Position numbers and translations under genes: made by a program
Assembly: GCA_030642845.1 (NCBI GenBank)
Contig: DAOWMZ010000005.1
Location: forward strand, 1-17,309
Direction: 5' to 3'
DNA length: 17,309 bases
Source of the DNA: Candidatus Zixiibacteriota bacterium
GTDB lineage: Bacteria > Zixibacteria > MSB-5A5 > GN15 > FEB-12
Shown: positions 15,287 to 17,309 of the stretch, piece after piece
Layout of the letters: each line of letters begins with the position of its first letter
How positions within the stretch are numbered: the stretch's first letter is position 1
Notes under the pieces: generated by a model
What the model was told of the DNA's origin: nothing
Seen by the model: only the letters and a program-made list of their open reading frames with translations
Databases searched by the model: none

Positions 15287-15481
15287 CCCACCATTTAGGG
15301 AGTGTTGAAAAAGTTAACAATGATATAAAACCTTTTGTTTTTGTCATTCCCGACCTGATCGGGAATCCATCTATCTCTTTAAAATTCAATATCTTAAATG
15401 GATCCCCAATCAAGTTGGGGATGACAGGAAGAATGAGATTGTTATATATTTTGGGTTTATCAACACTCACTTTATGGTGGG
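15287..15481. mobile_element. MITE-like nested inverted-repeat element, no coding capacity
   Basis: The outer arms begin CCCACCAT at 15287 and end ATGGTGGG at 15481, both continuing into a GAGTGTTGA-type block (15302-15309 region and the complement at 15459-15468). Inside are two 28-bp arms, 15343-15370 and 15398-15425, which are inverted copies with 5 differences by my manual alignment. Each 28-bp arm is itself a hairpin (CCCGA/TCGGG on the left, CCCCAA/TTGGGG on the right). No transposase is present. It looks like a non-autonomous element or paired REP sequences. Confidence 0.6.
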
Positions 15482-15586
15482 TTTACTATTCACTTTTTCG
15501 TAGGTGCAAATGCCCTGTGCTCCTGACATTTTCATAATTACAATAAGCAGCAGATGTGGACATCTGCCTGCCACATAATTATCATC

Positions 15587-15647
15587 CGCGTAGAGGCGGG
15601 GTTTATCTCCGCCGTCAAATGGTGGGAGACAAGCCCCACCCTACGCG
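15587..15647. repeat. Three-stem cruciform-like repeat
   Basis: Outer arms CGCGTAG (15587-15593) and CTACGCG (15641-15647) enclose two hairpins. The first is GGCGG/CCGCC (15595-15599, 15609-15613). The second is GGTGG/CCACC (15621-15625, 15636-15640). Both hairpins share the GTAG-G-rich flank of other repeats in the window. Confidence 0.55.
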
Positions 15648-15708
15648 TAATTACTTATTGATCCTAAAGCGATCCTGCTATACACCTAATGACCAGTCTA
15701 CGCCTGTG

Positions 15709-15843
15709 TTAGATGCCGTTTACGCGGAGTGGATATGTGCCTAATATTTTTATATAGTGGGCGATTTCAGCCAGATGTTCGAGTGCTTTTTGTGAGTTGG
15801 GATCTTTCATTGAACCCTCAAAATCGAGATAGAAATAATATTG
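15709..15843 (-). other. In-frame continuation of the pheA ACT domain beyond an amber codon
   Basis: Reading on past the TAG at 15846-15844 in the same frame gives 44 codons and then TAA. They begin QYYFYLDFEGSMKDP and end IKILGTYPLRVNGI. This is the expected second half of a prephenate dehydratase ACT domain, including YFYLDFEG and LGTYP. Its conservation shows that the gene was full length (about 277 codons) until very recently, or that the stop is a sequence error. Confidence 0.8.
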
Positions 15844-16542
15844 CTAGGTTTTTTTGCGAACCGGGCGGGATTCTATTTTAGTCAGGTTTATATCTCGCAA
15901 TGCAAAAACAGAAAGTGCCTTAAAAAGATAACCCGGCTTGCTCTCCATAGAGAATACAATCGAGGTTTTTGTTTTTCCAGTGGTTTTGATCGGTTTGCAA
16001 CCCAATAGAAGAAACCGCGTGTGGTTGTTTCTTTCATCTTCGATTGATTTGCGCACCACTTTCATTTTATAAATATCTGCTGCATATGGTCCGGCTATTG
16101 CTGCTGAATTTGTTGAACCACCCTCTGAAAGCATCTTGACCGAACCGGCGGTGTCGTAATATGAAATAGGGGCGATATGTTTGTTTTTCCTGAAAAAATT
16201 ACGGCACTGATCCAGAGCTACAGGATGAGAATAGGCTTTGGTGATTTTGGCAAATGTTACACCTTTGGGAGCTATTAAACAGTGGACTATTCGTTCCTGA
16301 GTTTCTCCGATAATATGAAGGTTGCGTTCCAAAAGAAGATCATAATTTCTATGGATCGAACCTACGAGGGAATTCTCAATAGGGATTACTCCATAATCGG
16401 CTTCACAAGTTTCCACTTTATCAAATAATGATTCAAAAGAATCACAAGTGATCGGTTTGATATTTTTCCCAGCAAGTGAGTGAGCAGCTACTTCGGAGAA
16501 AGCTCCCTGTTCACCTTGTATTGCAATCTTTTTATAAGCCAT
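15844..16542 (-). CDS. pheA: Prephenate dehydratase, interrupted by an amber codon in the ACT domain
   Basis: Prephenate dehydratase converts prephenate to phenylpyruvate in phenylalanine synthesis. The 232-residue product has the N-terminal IQGEQGAFSEVAA, the YGVIPIENSLVGSI block (residues 50-63) and the catalytic HTRF motif (174-177). It then enters the regulatory ACT domain with the Phe-binding ESRP motif (224-227). Translation stops at codon 233, a TAG in a position where the family normally has Trp (R-x-x-P-W-x-Y); a TGG-to-TAG change explains it. The remaining 44 codons continue in frame at 15709-15843. The catalytic domain is whole, so a truncated product could still be active but with altered Phe feedback control. 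No clear ribosome binding site precedes the ATG. The gene is separated from the next minus-strand gene by repeat elements. Confidence 0.9.
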   Translation of the reverse strand: MAYKKIAIQGEQGAFSEVAAHSLAGKNIKPITCDSFESLFDKVETCEADYGVIPIENSLVGSIHRNYDLLLERNLHIIGETQERIVHCLIAPKGVTFAKITKAYSHPVALDQCRNFFRKNKHIAPISYYDTAGSVKMLSEGGSTNSAAIAGPYAADIYKMKVVRKSIEDERNNHTRFLLLGCKPIKTTGKTKTSIVFSMESKPGYLFKALSVFALRDINLTKIESRPVRKKT

Positions 16543-16586
16543 AACTTAATTATCGAAAGAAATTGAAATTTCTTGAATATTTCTTC

Positions 16587-16647
16587 TGTAGGGACAATCC
16601 TCTGTGGTTGTCCTTTTTCTGGACAGGCACGGGGGCATGTCTCTACA
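16587..16647 (-). repeat. 61-bp two-hairpin dispersed repeat, copy 2 (inverted)
   Basis: This is the reverse complement of the element at 6185-6245, same length, with 8 mismatches by my alignment. It contains GGACAA/TTGTCC and GGACAGG/CATGTCT arms. The second arm pair is less perfect than in copy 1. Confidence 0.75.
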
Positions 16648-16657
16648 ATTTGTGGGC

Positions 16658-16722
16658 GGCAGACGCCCTCGTGTGCCCTTAAACGATCACACAAGGTATA
16701 CCAGCAAACGAGGGCGTCTGCC
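16658..16722. repeat. Perfect 15-bp inverted repeat with 35-nt spacer
   Basis: GGCAGACGCCCTCGT (16658-16672) and ACGAGGGCGTCTGCC (16708-16722) are exact complements. Each arm can also start its own small hairpin (GGCAGACG-CCCT-CGT). A further GTGTG/CACAC pair lies inside. It sits directly next to the 61-bp repeat, between pheA and the CoA-binding gene. Confidence 0.7.
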
Positions 16723-16735
16723 AGACATAAAACAA

Positions 16736-17113
16736 TTAAAACAAATCCAACTTTAACATTACTAATGTACAACCCTTAACGACTTCTACACCTGCCTCTT
16801 CAAGAGAAGTGGCAAGGGTACTGTTTTCGGCTCCGGGATTAAAAACAACTCGTCGGGGATTTAGATTAAGAATGTTTTCTTTTTCACCGTCTGATATTTT
16901 TGAGCTAATATACATTGAAACAGTATCTATTTTGTCAGAGATCTCGGTCAATGATTTTAAACATACGATGCCATCAACAGTATGTCCAGCAGGATGAACA
17001 GGTATGGGGTCAAACCTATTCTGTTTTAACAAATGAACGGCTTTAAAAGAATATCTATCCTCTTTGGGCGAGGCTCCCAGTACGGCAACTTTTACTCCTG
17101 GTTCAGCTTTCAT
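16736..17113 (-). CDS. CoA-binding domain protein (CoA_binding_2 type)
   Basis: This is a 125-residue single-domain cytosolic protein. GGAG lies eight bases before the ATG at 17113. The N-terminus VAVLGASPKEDRYSFKAV is the Rossmann-type nucleotide/CoA-binding loop of this family. VHPAGHTVDGIVCLKSLTEI, then VVFNPGAEN and the ending GCTLVMLKLDLF complete the typical pattern, as in YccU-like proteins. It relates to the CoA-binding domain of succinyl-CoA synthetases but lacks a catalytic partner domain. Its physiological role is unknown. It may share a transcript with pheA, although repeats intervene. Confidence 0.85.
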   Translation of the reverse strand: MKAEPGVKVAVLGASPKEDRYSFKAVHLLKQNRFDPIPVHPAGHTVDGIVCLKSLTEISDKIDTVSMYISSKISDGEKENILNLNPRRVVFNPGAENSTLATSLEEAGVEVVKGCTLVMLKLDLF

Positions 17114-17194
17114 ATAATTATCTCCGTAAAGTTTTCTTTAGTTATTGCAATAAACACATTTTTAATGAAATAGTTACATTTTATTTTTTCGTAG

Positions 17195-17217
17195 GTCGAA
17201 ACTCCTGTGGTTTCGAC
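17195..17217. repeat. Stem-loop with TCCTGTG loop
   Basis: GTCGAAAC and GTTTCGAC form a perfect 8-bp stem with a TCCTGTG loop. GTAG precedes it and ACA follows it. It belongs with the other GTAGG-flanked hairpins. Confidence 0.6.
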
Positions 17218-17233
17218 ACATGTATTCACTGTT

Positions 17234-17276
17234 GTGTAGGGCCTTGATCCGCTCACAGCGGATTGTGACCCTACAC
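17234..17276. repeat. Nested stem-loop near the right edge
   Basis: Outer arms GTGTAGGG (17234-17241) and CCCTACAC (17269-17276) are exact complements. They enclose ATCCGCT-CAC-AGCGGAT (17247-17263), a perfect 7-bp hairpin. No gene is visible between 17114 and the window end. Confidence 0.6.
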
Positions 17277-17309
17277 TCATAAGATGAAAGTCAAGAGCAG
17301 CAGGTCACA

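Larger units (their letters stand above)
15222..15708. other. Gene-free, repeat-dense intergenic region
   Basis: I see no gene here. In order it holds a 9-bp direct repeat CACTATGTG (15240-15248, 15257-15265), a weak terminator-like hairpin, a nested inverted-repeat element (15287-15481), and a decayed GTAGG hairpin near 15500. These are followed by the palindrome GCAGATGT-GG-ACATCTGC (15550-15567) and a three-stem structure (15587-15647). Confidence 0.7.

Noticed and set aside
15222..15470. Open frames on both strands across the repeat region
   Set aside because: They translate the inverted-repeat element (VIPNLIGDP-type peptides), lack ribosome binding sites and show no domain, so they are not genes.
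15587..15647. Cloverleaf-like structure that could be taken for a tRNA
   Set aside because: It has no D-loop, anticodon-loop or T-loop consensus and no CCA-like acceptor. Its stems match the intergenic repeat family instead.
15709..15846. Possible genome-wide recoding of TAG, suggested by the amber codon in pheA
   Set aside because: TAG also ends the chaperone gene (followed at once by TAA) and the lipoprotein gene at sensible positions, so TAG appears to be an ordinary stop here.

Overview
The window looks like chromosomal DNA of an uncultured Gram-negative (two-membrane) bacterium. It encodes an outer-membrane usher, a TolC-type outer-membrane protein, a periplasmic PapD-like chaperone and many signal peptides. 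The large secreted protein at the left ends in paired 'VNDIV-LVDY-FKGG' dockerin-like repeats followed by a proline-rich Cys end. I associate that tail with candidate phyla such as Zixibacteria, but this is inference and not a proven taxonomic call. Intergenic spaces are unusually rich in small hairpin repeats.

Layout. Positions 1-156 (-) hold the start of a nitrilase-like gene cut by the window edge. 340-3696 (+) is a large secreted protein with BNR/Asp-box-like motifs and a dockerin-like tail. 3791-6151 (+) is an unusual fusion of a periplasmic ABC-type substrate-binding domain to a TolC-like outer-membrane efflux domain. 6412-6954 (+) is an AT-rich putative lipoprotein gene embedded in hairpin repeats. 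7043-7693 (-) is pgsA. 7960-15221 (+) is the main accessory locus. 15222-15708 is a gene-free, repeat-dense stretch. 15844-16542 (-) is prephenate dehydratase with an in-frame amber codon in its ACT domain. 16736-17113 (-) is a small CoA-binding-domain protein, followed by more hairpins to the right edge.

The accessory locus is the most interesting part. Five secreted, paralogous, beta-rich proteins of about 158-190 residues resemble DUF4402-type proteins. They share an N-terminal alternating Ala/Thr/Val strand, an 'FG-V--G-PK' turn and a C-terminal 'GGKV-PS--QAAG-YSGDIILTVSY' block. With one small secreted companion they precede a PapD-like chaperone (11735-12607) and an 858-residue divergent usher (12645-15221). 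The usher keeps a recognisable plug-domain signature and the 'L-PY----I-ID--SL' segment. I read this as a divergent chaperone-usher surface fibre, with the DUF4402-like proteins as donor-strand-exchanging subunits. One subunit (9006-9482) lacks the N-terminal donor-like strand, as expected of a chain-starting (tip) subunit. A consensus sigma70-type promoter at 8520-8547 and a strong intrinsic terminator at 10263-10291 divide the locus and may set subunit ratios.

The remaining genes are housekeeping (pgsA, pheA, CoA-binding protein, nitrilase-like) or envelope functions with no obvious link to the fibre locus. No tRNA, rRNA, CRISPR array or transposase was seen.
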